Source: Xanthomonas cucurbitae (lineage in GTDB: Bacteria > Pseudomonadota > Gammaproteobacteria > Xanthomonadales > Xanthomonadaceae). Taken from it: a stretch of DNA of 64,000 nucleotides. The translations under genes and the position numbers were made by a program. This document shows, one piece after another, positions 28,131-37,021 of this stretch (positions within the stretch are counted from its first letter, which is position 1; each line of letters begins with the position of its first letter). A model generated the notes under the pieces. It saw only the letters and a program-made list of their open reading frames with translations, was not told the DNA's origin and ran no database searches. The stretch spans positions 1 to 64,000 of the forward strand of contig NZ_MDED01000003.1 in assembly GCF_002939885.1 (NCBI RefSeq), written 5' to 3'.

Positions 28131-28304
28131 TCAAGAACCTTTCGGTTGCCGACTGGCCCACATGTTGTCGATCAGATTCGGGTATGGACGCCCGGCCTCG
28201 TCGGCACGTCGTCTGGCGGCAGCCTTCTGCGCTTGCGTCAACGGCGTGGACGCCTTGCGTTTGGGGCTTGTGCGTTTCCACGGCGGTGGAGTGAAGTCAG
28301 TCAT
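28131..28304 (-). CDS. Small basic protein with PYPNLIDNMW motif
   Basis: A 57-codon gene. The protein starts MTDFTPPPWKRTSPKRK, has LTQAQKAAARRRADEAG in the middle, and GRPYPNLIDNMWA near the end. The Pro-Trp start, Lys/Arg-rich core and PYPNL-DN motif resemble a set of short Xanthomonas proteins known to me only as hypothetical. It lies alone between the DUF2383 and MFS genes. I see no strong Shine-Dalgarno, which lowers confidence. It may bind nucleic acid; that is guesswork from charge. Confidence 0.65.
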   Translation of the reverse strand: MTDFTPPPWKRTSPKRKASTPLTQAQKAAARRRADEAGRPYPNLIDNMWASRQPKGS

Positions 28305-28504
28305 GGCGGTTCGGTCCGCTTGCGGTCAGGCAGGCAGTGTCGATGCCTGGTCGTGAGATCGCCGTGGAGTGCATCACCGCGCAAGGCCGCAGCGCCGTCT
28401 CCGCTACGGTGACACGCACGCACTCAGGCGCATGCCTGGTGTCCGAATCCGGATATCAGAGATGCCTTTGCCCGCCGCCAGTGACGGGCACTGCATTCAA
28501 CCCT

Positions 28505-29713
28505 TCAATCGCTCACCAAGGTGCTGCGCTGACGGCGCTCCTGCCAGAGCGCCGCTGCATAGATGAGCACACCGCCCAGCGCGGTGGCAGCGCCCACGTA
28601 GCCGGTGGACGTCCAGCCCCAGCCTGCGGTGATCGCCAGGCCACCCAACCATGGCCCCAACGCGTTGGCGGTATTGAACGCTGCATGGTTGGACGCTGCA
28701 GCCAAGGTCTGCGCCTCGGCGGCCACATCCATCAAGCGGGTCTGTAGCGCCGGCGCCAGTGCGCCCATCGTGCCCACCGCGACAATGGAGACGAACACCC
28801 ACAGGCCGGAGTGCGCCGCCAGCGGAAAGGTCAGCATCACCACGATCGACCACCCCAGCAGCACCGGCACCGCGCGGAACTGCAGGCGATCGAACAGCCA
28901 GCCGCCCAGGATGCTGCCCAGGACGCCGCCCACGCCAAAGGCAGCCATGGCCAGCGGGATGCGCGCCGCATCCACGCCGGTCACCGCCGTCAATGTCGGC
29001 GCCAGATAACTGAAGACGCAGAACATGCCGGAAAACCCCACAGCACCGATCGCCAGCGCCAGCCACACCTGCGGCCGGTTGAACGCACGCAGCTCACGCA
29101 GCGGTTGCTGGCGCGGCTCGTCCGGCGCGGGCGGCAGCAAGGCCGCCACCGCCGCGACCGTGCCCAAGGCGATCGCCGATACCGACGCATACGCCCAACG
29201 CCAGCTGACGATCTGCCCCAGCCAGGTCGCCAGCGGATTGCCTACCAGCAATGCCACGCTCAAGCCCAGCAGCACGTGCCCCACTGCGGTGGCGCGCTGA
29301 TTGGGCGGGCTGATCGAGGCTGCGACCAGCGAGGCCACGCCGAAGTAGGCCCCATGCGGCAGGCCTGCAATGAAGCGGCACAGCAGCATGCTGTGATAAG
29401 TCGGCGCCAGCGCACTGGCCAGATTGCCCAGCGCGTAGAACACCATCAGCAACAGCAGCAAGGTGCGCCGCAGCCAGCGCGCGCCCAGGATCGCCAGCAG
29501 TGGCGCACCCACGACCACGCCGAGCGCATAGGCACTGATGACGTGACCCACCTGCGGCTCGCTGATCTGCAGGCCCTGCGCGATCTGCGTCATCAGGCCC
29601 ATCGTAGAGAATTCGCTGATGCCGATCGCAAAGCCGCCCATCGCCAGCGCCAACAGGATCAGCACGTAGTCGCGCCGGGGCACGCGGGGCGCGCAAGGAT
29701 CGATATCGGACAT
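28505..29713 (-). CDS. MFS family transporter, DHA1-type efflux
   Basis: A 402-residue protein with twelve hydrophobic helices and a central cytoplasmic loop. The first helix with GGFAIGISEFSTMGLM and the GHVISAYALGVVVGAPLLA segment fit arabinose-efflux/DHA1 type permeases. ATG 29713 gives a short polar N-terminus before the first helix. Divergent from the alkene reductase gene; the 234-base gap between them should hold both promoters. Substrate not readable. Confidence 0.9.
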   Translation of the reverse strand: MSDIDPCAPRVPRRDYVLILLALAMGGFAIGISEFSTMGLMTQIAQGLQISEPQVGHVISAYALGVVVGAPLLAILGARWLRRTLLLLLMVFYALGNLASALAPTYHSMLLCRFIAGLPHGAYFGVASLVAASISPPNQRATAVGHVLLGLSVALLVGNPLATWLGQIVSWRWAYASVSAIALGTVAAVAALLPPAPDEPRQQPLRELRAFNRPQVWLALAIGAVGFSGMFCVFSYLAPTLTAVTGVDAARIPLAMAAFGVGGVLGSILGGWLFDRLQFRAVPVLLGWSIVVMLTFPLAAHSGLWVFVSIVAVGTMGALAPALQTRLMDVAAEAQTLAAASNHAAFNTANALGPWLGGLAITAGWGWTSTGYVGAATALGGVLIYAAALWQERRQRSTLVSD

Positions 29714-29947
29714 GCCCGACTCCAGATTGACGGGGCGGCTTATTATTGTGCAACGCAGCAATTCAGGAAAGCCCAGCAGGTCCGCCGGTTCAGCCCTGAA
29801 GCCCTGCCTGTCGCGTTTCAGTCCGCCAGGAGACGCTGTGTCCTACCAGCGTCGCTCGAATCCGCATGGGTCCGCCACCATCGCTGTGAAGCACCGCGAT
29901 TGCCGCGGCGCCGCGCCTTGCGTGTGATCCCACTCGACTGGTTGCTG

Positions 29948-31042
29948 ATGTCCAACTCCATTGAATCCCCGCTGTTCTCCCCGGTGCGCCTGGGTGCGCT
30001 GGACCTTGCCAACCGCGTCATCATGGCGCCGCTGACGCGTAACCGCGCCGGCGCCGGCCAGGTGCCGACACCATTGGCCGCCGACTACTACGGCCAGCGT
30101 GCCACCGCCGGGCTGATCGTTGCCGAAGGCACGCAGATCAGTCCGCTTGGCCAGGGCTACCTGGACACGCCCGGCATCCACAGCAAGCAACAGGTTGCCG
30201 GCTGGCGCGCGGTGACCGATGCAGTGCATCGCCATGGCGGCAAGATCGTGCTGCAGCTCTGGCATGTGGGCCGCGTCTCGCACACCAGCGTGCTGCCGCC
30301 GGGCGAAGTGCCGGTCGCGCCCAGCGCGATTCGCGCAGAAGGCAAGACCTACACCAAGAACGGCTTCGAGGATGTTTCCGAACCGCGTGCCCTGGCGCTG
30401 GACGAAATCCCCGCGCTGATCGAGGACTACCGCATCGCTGCGCGCAACGCGCTCGATGCCGGTTTCGACGGGGTGGAAGTGCATGCGGCCAACGGCTACC
30501 TGCTCGATCAATTCCTGCGCGATGGCTCCAACAAGCGTACCGACGCCTACGGTGGCGCTATCGAAAACCGCACCCGTCTGCTCACCGAAGTGGTCCAGGC
30601 CATCGCCGACGAGATCGGTGCCGAACGCACCGGCGTGCGCCTGTCGCCGGTCACCCCGGTGTACCGCGCACACGATTCGGATCCGCAGCCGTTGTTCGAA
30701 CGCGCGGTGGAGCGGCTGAACCTGATCGGCGGCCTGGCCTTCGTGCATGTCATCGAAGGCGCCACCGGCGGTGCACGCGACAACATCGCCTTCGACTACC
30801 CCGCATTGCGCGCCAAGTTCGACGGCGCCTGGATTGCCAACAACGGTTACGACCGAAGCATGTCCGAGCAGGCCATCCGCAGCGGCTACGCCGATGCAAT
30901 TGGCTATGGCCGCCCCTTCATTGCCAACCCGGACCTGCCACGCCGCCTGCGCGAGAACGCACCACTGGCCGACGTGGACCAGGCCACGCTGTACGGTGGT
31001 GGCGCCAAGGGCTACACCGACTATCCAGCGCTGCCCGAGTAA
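29948..31042 (+). CDS. Old yellow enzyme family alkene reductase
   Basis: A 364-residue FMN-dependent TIM barrel (NADPH dehydrogenase/N-ethylmaleimide reductase type). Visible: LANRVIMAPLTRNRAG, VLQLWHVGRVSH with the substrate-contacting His pair region (about 95-106), GVEVHAANGYLLDQFLRDGSN (about 174-194), and IGYGRPFIANPDLP near the C-terminus. It reduces activated alkenes, nitro groups or glyceryl nitrates. The ATG at 29948 is the first good start; a longer reading frame upstream runs antisense to the MFS gene and is spurious. Divergent to the transporter, possibly a detoxification pair. Confidence 0.92.
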   Translation: MSNSIESPLFSPVRLGALDLANRVIMAPLTRNRAGAGQVPTPLAADYYGQRATAGLIVAEGTQISPLGQGYLDTPGIHSKQQVAGWRAVTDAVHRHGGKIVLQLWHVGRVSHTSVLPPGEVPVAPSAIRAEGKTYTKNGFEDVSEPRALALDEIPALIEDYRIAARNALDAGFDGVEVHAANGYLLDQFLRDGSNKRTDAYGGAIENRTRLLTEVVQAIADEIGAERTGVRLSPVTPVYRAHDSDPQPLFERAVERLNLIGGLAFVHVIEGATGGARDNIAFDYPALRAKFDGAWIANNGYDRSMSEQAIRSGYADAIGYGRPFIANPDLPRRLRENAPLADVDQATLYGGGAKGYTDYPALPE

Positions 31043-31377
31043 GAATGGCTGGCCAACCTGCCGCGCGCCGTCCAGGCCCATCCGCCGACTGCGCGCTGTG
31101 GCTGGTTGGCCGCCGCAAGCCGGCTGACAGCACGCCCGATAGTCGTTGCCATGCGGCGGCGATCGGGTAACCGGCCAGCCTCCGCGTGACGCAGACCCAT
31201 GGCCGGAATGTTGCGCAGCCACGCATGACGCATGACGCATCGTGCCTGCATACACGCCATCGACGCGTGCGCATGCCGCGCCCATCCTGGCGTCGCCCGA
31301 TGACGTGCACGCCGCGTGCCGCTAGCATCGACGTCATCATGCGCAACGCGGCTGGCCATGCAGCCGCCACCCAGCGG
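31043..31377. other. 335-base convergent gap between alkene reductase and yjdM genes
   Basis: Two direct copies of CATGACG (at about 31226 and 31233) and a GC-rich Arg-coding-like sequence, but no ORF with a plausible start and no hairpin with a T tract. I see nothing firm in it. Confidence 0.5.
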
Positions 31378-31713
31378 TCAGGCCTTGCGCAGAAAGCAGG
31401 TCTTCAGCACCAGGCCCTTGATCTTTTCCGAGTTGCCTTCGATATGCTCGGCGTCGTCTTCGACCAGGCGGATATTGCGGATCAGCGTGCCCTGCTTGAG
31501 CGGAATCGATGATCCCTTGACCTTGAGATCCTTGATGACCGTCACCGTGTCGCCGGCCTGCAGCACATTGCCATTGCTGTCGCGCACCGGCGTGGCATCC
31601 GCGGCGACATCGCCGGCGCTCCACTCGAAGCCGCAATCGGCGCAGATCGACAAGGCGCCGTCGACATAGGTGTTGTCCTGGCCACATTGCGGGCAGGCGG
31701 GGACGCTGGACAT
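31378..31713 (-). CDS. yjdM: YjdM/PhnA family zinc-ribbon protein
   Basis: A 111-residue cytoplasmic protein. Zinc ribbon with CPQCG and CADCG at about residues 7-27, then a beta-rich domain with GNVLQAGDTVTVIKDLKVKG and TLIRNIRLVEDDAEHIE. The family is called alkylphosphonate utilisation protein PhnA, but no phosphonate genes are nearby, and the function is not established. The ATG at 31713 is chosen; the longer extension upstream is low-quality sequence. Confidence 0.88.
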   Translation of the reverse strand: MSSVPACPQCGQDNTYVDGALSICADCGFEWSAGDVAADATPVRDSNGNVLQAGDTVTVIKDLKVKGSSIPLKQGTLIRNIRLVEDDAEHIEGNSEKIKGLVLKTCFLRKA

Positions 31714-31992
31714 GCGATTCCTTTTTGGAAATGGGCGTGGATTGTAGCCGCCCGGCCGTGCGATCACGCCTGCGTCAACCACCAGTGCACGCGCCGGCTG
31801 CACACACCACGACGACTTACCACTGACAGGCACAAGCATCGCACTGCCGTGCCAAGCTGATCCTCGCCCAACTGCCGTTGCATGCCACGGTTGCATGATC
31901 CTGCCCGATTGCCTACGGTGGGCGTGCAGCACCTCTTGGCATCGTGAATCCGCCGATGCACTCCCCTCGATCACCCGTCATGGAGGTTTCCA

Positions 31993-32466
31993 ATGGAAAT
32001 CAGCCAGGGTCGCGTTGCGACCATTCACTACACCCTGTCCGACGATAGTGGCCAGGTCCTGGACCGCTCTTCGCCCGACGCGCCGCTCAGCTATCTGCAT
32101 GGTGCCGGCAACATCGTGCCCGGCCTGGAACAGGCCCTGGACGGCAGGCAGACTGGCGATACCCTCACCACCGACGTTGCGCCGGAACAAGGCTACGGCC
32201 CGCGGCACGCGCAACTGATCCAGCAGGTGCCGCGCGAGGCCTTCCCGGGCGATATCGAGGTGGTGCCGGGCGTGCAGTTCGAAGCCCGCACCCAGCAGGG
32301 GCCGGTACTGGTCACCGTGACCGAGGTCGGCCCCGCGCAAGTCACTGTGGATGGCAATCATCCGCTGGCCGGACAAACGCTGCATTTCGCAGTCGAGGTG
32401 GTACAGGTCCGCGAGGCCACCACCGAAGAATTGAATCAGGGCCACGTGGACGACATCGCGGCCTGA
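31993..32466 (+). CDS. slyD: FKBP-type peptidyl-prolyl isomerase, SlyD-like
   Basis: A 157-residue protein with the FKBP start (VATIHYTLSDDSGQVLDRS), YLHGAGNIVPGLEQAL, and the chaperone-like insert-in-flap region PREAFPGDIEVVPGVQF. This is the SlyD organisation, acting as prolyl isomerase and chaperone. The C-terminal His/Cys-rich nickel-binding tail of E. coli SlyD is missing; the protein ends after the folded domain (VDDIAA). ATG 31993 follows GGAGG at 31982-31986. Its terminator-like hairpin follows at 32473. Confidence 0.88.
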   Translation: MEISQGRVATIHYTLSDDSGQVLDRSSPDAPLSYLHGAGNIVPGLEQALDGRQTGDTLTTDVAPEQGYGPRHAQLIQQVPREAFPGDIEVVPGVQFEARTQQGPVLVTVTEVGPAQVTVDGNHPLAGQTLHFAVEVVQVREATTEELNQGHVDDIAA

Positions 32467-32472
32467 TCCGGC

Positions 32473-32505
32473 GGCTGCCGCGCGTCATCGGGCGTTGCGG
32501 CAGCC
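32473..32505 (+). terminator. Hairpin after slyD
   Basis: GGCTGCCGC (32473-32481) pairs with GCGGCAGCC (32497-32505) over 9 bp around a 15-base loop, 7 bases after the slyD stop. There is no T tract. Confidence 0.35.
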
Positions 32506-32563
32506 CGGGCAGCGGACGCGGCCTCCGTAGTAAAGTGCGCGGCCCGCTCCCAGGCAGCTGCGC

Positions 32564-33940
32564 ATGAAACTCGGCATCGACTTCGGTACCAGCAACTCTG
32601 CCGCCGCGGCCATCGTCAATGGCCGGGTGCAGCCGGTGCGCTTCGGCGAGGCCCTGCAGTTCCGCACCACGGTGTATTTCCCGGAGACCATGCGCGACCC
32701 AGACGATTTCAGCCTGACACCGGCGCTGGAATACGAGATGGACCGCCTGATCGATTCCGCACGCCGCGACGCCACCGCCGCCGGGCGCACCGCCAACCCC
32801 GACAGCCTGCGCCGCGACGCACTGCGTATCGTGCGTCGCCAATGGATGGAGCAGCAGGTACGCGAGCCGCGCAGCTCGGCGGCCCTGCTGCAGAACGCGG
32901 TCTACGGCGACGAGGCGCTGGATGCCTACTTTCTCGAGGGCGAAGGCAATCTGGTGCAAAGCCCCAAGTCGATGCTGGGCTACAACCTGCACCCGCGTGC
33001 ACGCCAGACCATCACCGGCATCGCCACGCATGTGCTGGAACATATCCGCCTTACCGCCTCGCGCCAGTTCGACATCAATATCCGCGAGGCCGTGCTCGGT
33101 CGTCCGGTGCAGTTCCGCAGTTCGATCGGCGAAGCCGGCAACGCACAGGCACTGGAGATCCTGCAGACCGCCGCCATCGCCGCCGGCTTCGACAGCGTGG
33201 AGTTCCTTGAAGAACCCGCTGCTGCGGCCATGCACTACCACGTCAGCCACGACAGCCGCCACGACACCGTGGTGGTGGACATCGGTGGCGGCACCACCGA
33301 TATCGCGCATGCCAGCGTCGGCGGTAGCACTGCCCCGCAGGTGCACCGCGCCTGGGGCATCGCGCGCGGCGGCACCGATATCGATCTTGCGCTCAGCCTG
33401 GCCAGCTACATGCCACTGTTCGGCCGCGGCGTCACTCGCGTGCCGGCGCACCATTACGTGGAAGCGGCGATGGTGCAGGACATGACGCGCCAGCGCGAAT
33501 TCCGCCTGCACAAGTATCAGGACGCCCCGGCCCCGTTCGATACGCGCCTGCGGGCACTGCAGGACACCGGCAATACCGCGCGCCTGTATCGCAACGTGGA
33601 AGCCTGCAAGATCGCGCTCAGCGAAGCCGGCCAGCATCACACGCCGCTGGATTTCATCGAACGCGGACTGCAGGTGGACGTCCAGGCCGACGCGCTGATT
33701 GCGTCCGCTTCCAGCTACCTGCGCGAGCTGGAAACGCTGCTGGCGCAGGTCCGCGCCGACATGGCCGCGCCGCCGGCCACGCTGTTCCTGACCGGGGGCA
33801 TGTCGCGTGCCGGCTATCTGCGCGACGCAGTGGCTGCCGCTTTCCCCGAATCGCGCATGGTGCAGGGCGACCCCTCGTTCGGGGTCGTGCAAGGCCTGGC
33901 CTGGGCCGCGGCAGGCGGCACCCGTCCATCGGACGGTTAA
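32564..33940 (+). CDS. Hsp70 family protein, YegD-like
   Basis: A 458-residue actin-fold ATPase. The phosphate-1 motif GIDFGTSNSAAA is at residues 4-15; later motifs are VVVDIGGGTTDIAHA (about 235-249) and FLTGGMSRAGYL. Length equals an Hsp70 nucleotide-binding domain with no C-terminal substrate-binding domain, as in YegD. No co-chaperone gene is adjacent, but an FKBP-type isomerase/chaperone sits just upstream. Role unknown beyond a presumed chaperone link. Confidence 0.9.
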   Translation: MKLGIDFGTSNSAAAAIVNGRVQPVRFGEALQFRTTVYFPETMRDPDDFSLTPALEYEMDRLIDSARRDATAAGRTANPDSLRRDALRIVRRQWMEQQVREPRSSAALLQNAVYGDEALDAYFLEGEGNLVQSPKSMLGYNLHPRARQTITGIATHVLEHIRLTASRQFDINIREAVLGRPVQFRSSIGEAGNAQALEILQTAAIAAGFDSVEFLEEPAAAAMHYHVSHDSRHDTVVVDIGGGTTDIAHASVGGSTAPQVHRAWGIARGGTDIDLALSLASYMPLFGRGVTRVPAHHYVEAAMVQDMTRQREFRLHKYQDAPAPFDTRLRALQDTGNTARLYRNVEACKIALSEAGQHHTPLDFIERGLQVDVQADALIASASSYLRELETLLAQVRADMAAPPATLFLTGGMSRAGYLRDAVAAAFPESRMVQGDPSFGVVQGLAWAAAGGTRPSDG

Positions 33941-33967
33941 CACAAGCCGCCAGTCAGCTCGTATAAT
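33937..33967 (+). promoter_or_regulatory. Probable sigma-70 promoter downstream of the Hsp70 gene
   Basis: Perfect TATAAT at 33962-33967, with TTAACA at 33937-33942 as a -35 candidate but a 19-base spacer. Transcription would start near 33974, giving a leader of about 150 bases before the small gene at 34125. The leader holds the hairpin GGCACG-CTCGC-CGTGCC near 34000-34017. Confidence 0.45.
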
Positions 33968-34124
33968 GCATGGTTGCTGCCCGCAAGCTTGTGTGGGCAA
34001 GGCACGCTCGCCGTGCCGCCTGCGATTGCGCACCGAACGCAGCCGCATCTCTCGACACCGCTTCACGCGCGCGCCACCCTTGCCGCACGCGGTGTCATTG
34101 CACTTCCCCGCTACAGGAGGCCAC

Positions 34125-34310
34125 ATGGCACGTCCCGCGACCAAGCAGAAATCCCAGCCCAGCATCGCTCGCAGCGAAGGCAAGTCGCAGCCGCTCAGTC
34201 GCGAGCGCATTGCCGCCGACATTGCCGCGTTCCGCAAGACCGGCGGCCGGATCGAAGTGCTGACCACCAACTTTGGACCGGCGCGCAACGACGGCGACAA
34301 GATCGGCTGA
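34125..34310 (+). CDS. Small conserved-looking hypothetical protein
   Basis: A 61-residue, mostly hydrophilic and basic protein (Lys, Arg, Ser, Gln rich N-terminus) followed by SRERIAADIAAFRKTGG and a short TNFGPARNDGD tail. The strong AGGAGG at 34115-34120 five bases before the ATG, plus the promoter at 33937-33967, supports expression. I do not recognise a domain. It might bind RNA or DNA, judging only from charge. Confidence 0.6.
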   Translation: MARPATKQKSQPSIARSEGKSQPLSRERIAADIAAFRKTGGRIEVLTTNFGPARNDGDKIG

Positions 34311-34330
34311 CGTCCGGCTCAGCGGTATCG

Positions 34331-34358
34331 GCCGCGTGCCCGACGCCGGGCGCGCGGC
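34331..34358 (+). terminator. Hairpin after the small gene
   Basis: GCCGCG-T-GCCC (34331-34341) pairs with GGGC-G-CGCGGC (34348-34358), a 10-bp stem with one mismatch and a 6-base loop, 20 bases after the stop at 34310. There is no T tract, so this is weak. Confidence 0.35.
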
Positions 34359-34550
34359 GCCTTGCCTGATCCACTCGCGTTCTTGCATGTCATCAGGCCC
34401 CTTGCATGGCAGCGCGCCATGTGGTGATCGTCGAGACAGCCGATCATCGAACGAATCTCCCAGCTTATGACCGGATGTTCAGCGCAAGCAGGCACCGGCG
34501 ACCATGCCTGGCCGCTACAATGATTTCCCCCCTCGTTTTCGCATGCTGTG

Positions 34551-35144
34551 ATGTCCGCGCCCGACGCCTTGCCCGCCATGATCCGCAGCCTGTTGCCGCA
34601 CTGGAACGCGCAGTGGCTGGCGATTGCAGTGCCCACCATCAAGATCGTGCTGATCCTCGCGCTGGCGGGGCTGGTCAGGTTGCTGCTCCGGCAACTGCTG
34701 CGGCGGTCGTGTGCACGCTACAGCGTGCCTGCCGAGATGATGATGGGCATTCGTCGCGCAGGCAGCCTGGTCATTTCGGTCAGCGCCTTGCTGTTGGTGC
34801 TACGGGTGTTGGGCGTGTCGGCCACTACCCTGTGGACTGCATTCACCGGCTTTGCCGCCGTCGGCGCGGTGGCGTTCTTCGCCGCGTGGAGCGTGCTGTC
34901 CAACATTTTCTGCACCTTCCTGATCGTCACCACGCGCCCGTTCCGGCTCTACGACCATATCGAGCTGCTGGAGGGCGGCGACAAGCCGGGGCTCAAGGGC
35001 CGCGTGATCGACATCAACGTGATCTACACCACCCTGGAAGAACGCGGCGACCATGCAGGCAGCGTACTGCAGGTTCCCAACAGCCTGTTCTTCCAGCGCA
35101 CCACGCGTCGCTGGCGCGAAACCAGCGGTTTCAACGCCGGCTAG
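34551..35144 (+). CDS. Mechanosensitive ion channel, MscS family
   Basis: A 197-residue inner-membrane protein. Three hydrophobic helices lie at about 20-45, 67-90 and 97-122, the third being the pore-lining type with a Gly/Ala-rich pattern (GFAAVGAVAFFAAWSVLSN). The following beta domain is short: FRLYDHIELLEGGDKPGLKGRV then VYTTLEERGDHAGSVLQVPNSLFFQ, so the C-terminal alpha-beta domain of full MscS is truncated. Start choice ATG 34551 after GTG 34548. Opens under osmotic downshift in this family; the short C-terminus is natural in some small MscS members. Confidence 0.87.
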   Translation: MSAPDALPAMIRSLLPHWNAQWLAIAVPTIKIVLILALAGLVRLLLRQLLRRSCARYSVPAEMMMGIRRAGSLVISVSALLLVLRVLGVSATTLWTAFTGFAAVGAVAFFAAWSVLSNIFCTFLIVTTRPFRLYDHIELLEGGDKPGLKGRVIDINVIYTTLEERGDHAGSVLQVPNSLFFQRTTRRWRETSGFNAG

Positions 35145-35216
35145 GCACATGCGCCAGCGCGCATGGCTCCCACGCGGTGCATGGAACGCAGCGCAGCCCG
35201 GCAACGGGCGGCATGC

Positions 35217-35483
35217 TCAACGCAACTGGCTGTCCTTGCTGCCGCGCCGGTTGTAGCCGCCCTGCGCGCCATGCTCCAGGTCATGCGCCTGCTGGCAGCC
35301 CACGCACAGGTGCACGCCAGGCATCGCCATGCGCCGACCTTCCGGAATCGGCGCATCGCACTGCTCGCAATGGCTCAGGCTGGGCCCGTGGTGCAGCTGG
35401 CGTCGCGCGCGCAGCACCGCCTCCTCCACCGTGGCATCGATCTGGTCCTGCACCGCGCCATCACCCGCCCATCCGGTCGCCAT
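35217..35483 (-). CDS. DksA/TraR-type zinc-finger protein
   Basis: An 88-residue protein. After an N-terminal helix (VQDQIDATVEEAVLRARRQL) it has a C4 zinc finger, CEQC at about 38-41 and CVGC at about 61-64, with AMPGVHLCVGCQQAHDLE, the short TraR-type DksA layout. DksA-type proteins bind RNA polymerase through the secondary channel. The short helical part suggests a TraR-like variant lacking the full coiled coil of DksA. Confidence 0.87.
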   Translation of the reverse strand: MATGWAGDGAVQDQIDATVEEAVLRARRQLHHGPSLSHCEQCDAPIPEGRRMAMPGVHLCVGCQQAHDLEHGAQGGYNRRGSKDSQLR

Positions 35484-35608
35484 GGTCGCTCACCTGTGTT
35501 GGTCAGATCCTCAATATGGTCATCGCTGCAGGCAAATCCAAGCGGGCGTGCACAGTGCGCTCAACCTGCGTGCTTTAGCATTCAGCCGCCCACCCAAGGA
35601 CTCTAGCA

Positions 35609-35863
35609 ATGGAACAGCCCGTTCACCCGTTTTCCGAACTGTTCGCCCAGTTGGGCCTGCCATCGGATGAAGCCGGCATCCGCGACTTCATCGCACACAA
35701 CTCCCCGTTGCCGGGCGACATGCGCCTGGAAGAAGCACCGTTCTGGACGCCTGCACAGGCCCAACTCCTGCGCGAAGAGCGCCTGGACGACGCCGACTGG
35801 ATCGTGACCATCGACCAGCTCAATATCGCCCTGCACAGCAGCGGCGAAACCGCTGGCGCTTGA
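35609..35863 (+). CDS. DUF2789 family protein
   Basis: An 84-residue acidic protein whose FSELFAQLGLPSDEAGI...FI..H...PGDMRLEEAPFWTPAQAQLLREE pattern matches DUF2789, a family without assigned function. A perfect 12-bp inverted repeat follows at 35884-35920. Confidence 0.87.
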   Translation: MEQPVHPFSELFAQLGLPSDEAGIRDFIAHNSPLPGDMRLEEAPFWTPAQAQLLREERLDDADWIVTIDQLNIALHSSGETAGA

Positions 35864-35883
35864 TCGCCTGCAAGATGGTCGAT

Positions 35884-35920
35884 GGCCGGTTGCACGGGGC
35901 CACCCACTGTGCAACCGGCC
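35884..35920. terminator. Perfect 12-bp inverted repeat downstream of DUF2789
   Basis: GGCCGGTTGCAC (35884-35895) and GTGCAACCGGCC (35909-35920) pair perfectly around a 13-base loop. No T tract follows. It lies between DUF2789 and the terminator of the convergent DUF1328 gene, so it could close either transcript. Confidence 0.5.
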
Positions 35921-35945
35921 TGTTCCGGACGACGCGAATGCAATG

Positions 35946-35967
35946 AAAAAGCGGCCGAAGGCCGCTC
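35946..35967 (-). terminator. Terminator of the DUF1328 gene
   Basis: On the minus strand AGCGGCC-TTC-GGCCGCT is followed by four T (complement of AAAAA at 35946-35950), 60 bases past the gene stop. Confidence 0.75.
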
Positions 35968-36026
35968 GTTTGGTGATGCAGTTGGCACGTCCGCTTCTCG
36001 CGGGCGAGCCAACTGCAACGCGCCGG

Positions 36027-36200
36027 TCAGGTCACCTTCTTGGCGATCGTCACGCCCAGCACGAACAGCACGATGGCGATGATGATGCCGGCCCAGAACA
36101 GGAATTTGGCGATTCCCATCGCAGCGCCCGCCATGCCGCCGAATCCCAGCGCACCGGCAATCAGGCCGATGATGGCGAAAATAATGGCCCATTTGATCAT
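36027..36200 (-). CDS. DUF1328 family small membrane protein
   Basis: A 57-residue protein with two hydrophobic helices, [16 protein letters not shown] and [17 protein letters not shown], separated by a short loop [11 protein letters not shown]. This matches DUF1328 small membrane proteins (YtjA-like). The start at 36200 has GAGGAAG about 8 bases upstream on the minus strand. It stands alone with its own terminator. Function unknown. Confidence 0.88.
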   Translation of the reverse strand: MIKWAIIFAIIGLIAGALGFGGMAGAAMGIAKFLFWAGIIIAIVLFVLGVTIAKKVT

Positions 36201-36415
36201 GTTGTCGCTTCCTCATTCGGCACTGCGCCGTTACTCGATCAGATACCTGCGACATGTATCGCAGCGCATCTGCCGCACGCTAGCGAGCCGGGCGTCCCGC
36301 ATTCGTGAACGCGGCTGACACACGCTGCCACATAGGCCTGAAATGCGGGTCTGCGTTGCATGCCGCTGCGCGATGCTTCACTGCCTGATAGCCGGTCGCG
36401 TCGGCATCGGCGATC

Positions 36416-36943
36416 ATGCGGCTCTTTCAGGATTCGATCGCCATGGACACGCTGCGCTATCTCCTGGGTTACCCGCCTGCCGTGCTGGACCAGGTGCGCG
36501 AACTGATTGCGCAGGACAAGCTCGCCACGGTGCTGGCGCGGCGCTACCCGGACCGTCACGCCATTCGCACCGATCGCCACCTGTACGACTACGTCAAGGC
36601 GATGAAGGAGCGCTACATGCGCTCCTCGCCCACCCTGCACAAGGCCATCTACGACAATCACCTGCAGGTGGTGAAACACGCGCTGGGCACGCATACCGCC
36701 ATTTCGCGCGTCCATGGTGGCCGCCTCAAGGCCAGCCGCGAGATCCGCATTGCCGCCGTCTTCCGCGACACGCCTGAAGCCTTCCTGCAGATGATAGTGG
36801 CGCACGAATTGGCGCACCTGAAGGAGGCAGACCACAACAAGGCGTTCTATCAGTTGTGCAACCACATCGTCGCCGACTATCACCAGCTGGAATTCGACTT
36901 GCGGCTGTACCTGACCCAGTTGGCGCTGCAGACTGACGGCTGA
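36416..36943 (+). CDS. YgjP-like / M48-type metallopeptidase domain protein
   Basis: A 175-residue soluble protein (166 if the ATG at 36443 is used, which has AGGA about 10 bases upstream). The zinc motif HELAH is followed by HN near residue 145 (HELAHLKEADHNKAFYQLC), the layout of YgjP/DUF45-type metallopeptidases. The N-terminal half (LARRYPDRHAIRTDRHLYDYVKAMKERYM) is family-like. Catalytic activity has been shown for few members; target unknown. Followed by an intrinsic terminator at 37022. Confidence 0.85.
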   Translation: MRLFQDSIAMDTLRYLLGYPPAVLDQVRELIAQDKLATVLARRYPDRHAIRTDRHLYDYVKAMKERYMRSSPTLHKAIYDNHLQVVKHALGTHTAISRVHGGRLKASREIRIAAVFRDTPEAFLQMIVAHELAHLKEADHNKAFYQLCNHIVADYHQLEFDLRLYLTQLALQTDG

Positions 36944-37021
36944 GCGCCAAGCAGGGCATCGCCAGGGTGGGTGAACAGGTTCATGCACCACCCCCTGCCG
37001 AGGTGGTTTAAAATGTCGCTG

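Noticed and set aside
28811-29947. Upstream extension of the alkene reductase frame
   Set aside because: It is antisense to the MFS transporter and rich in His/Gln/Arg; the ATG at 29948 starts the known OYE fold.
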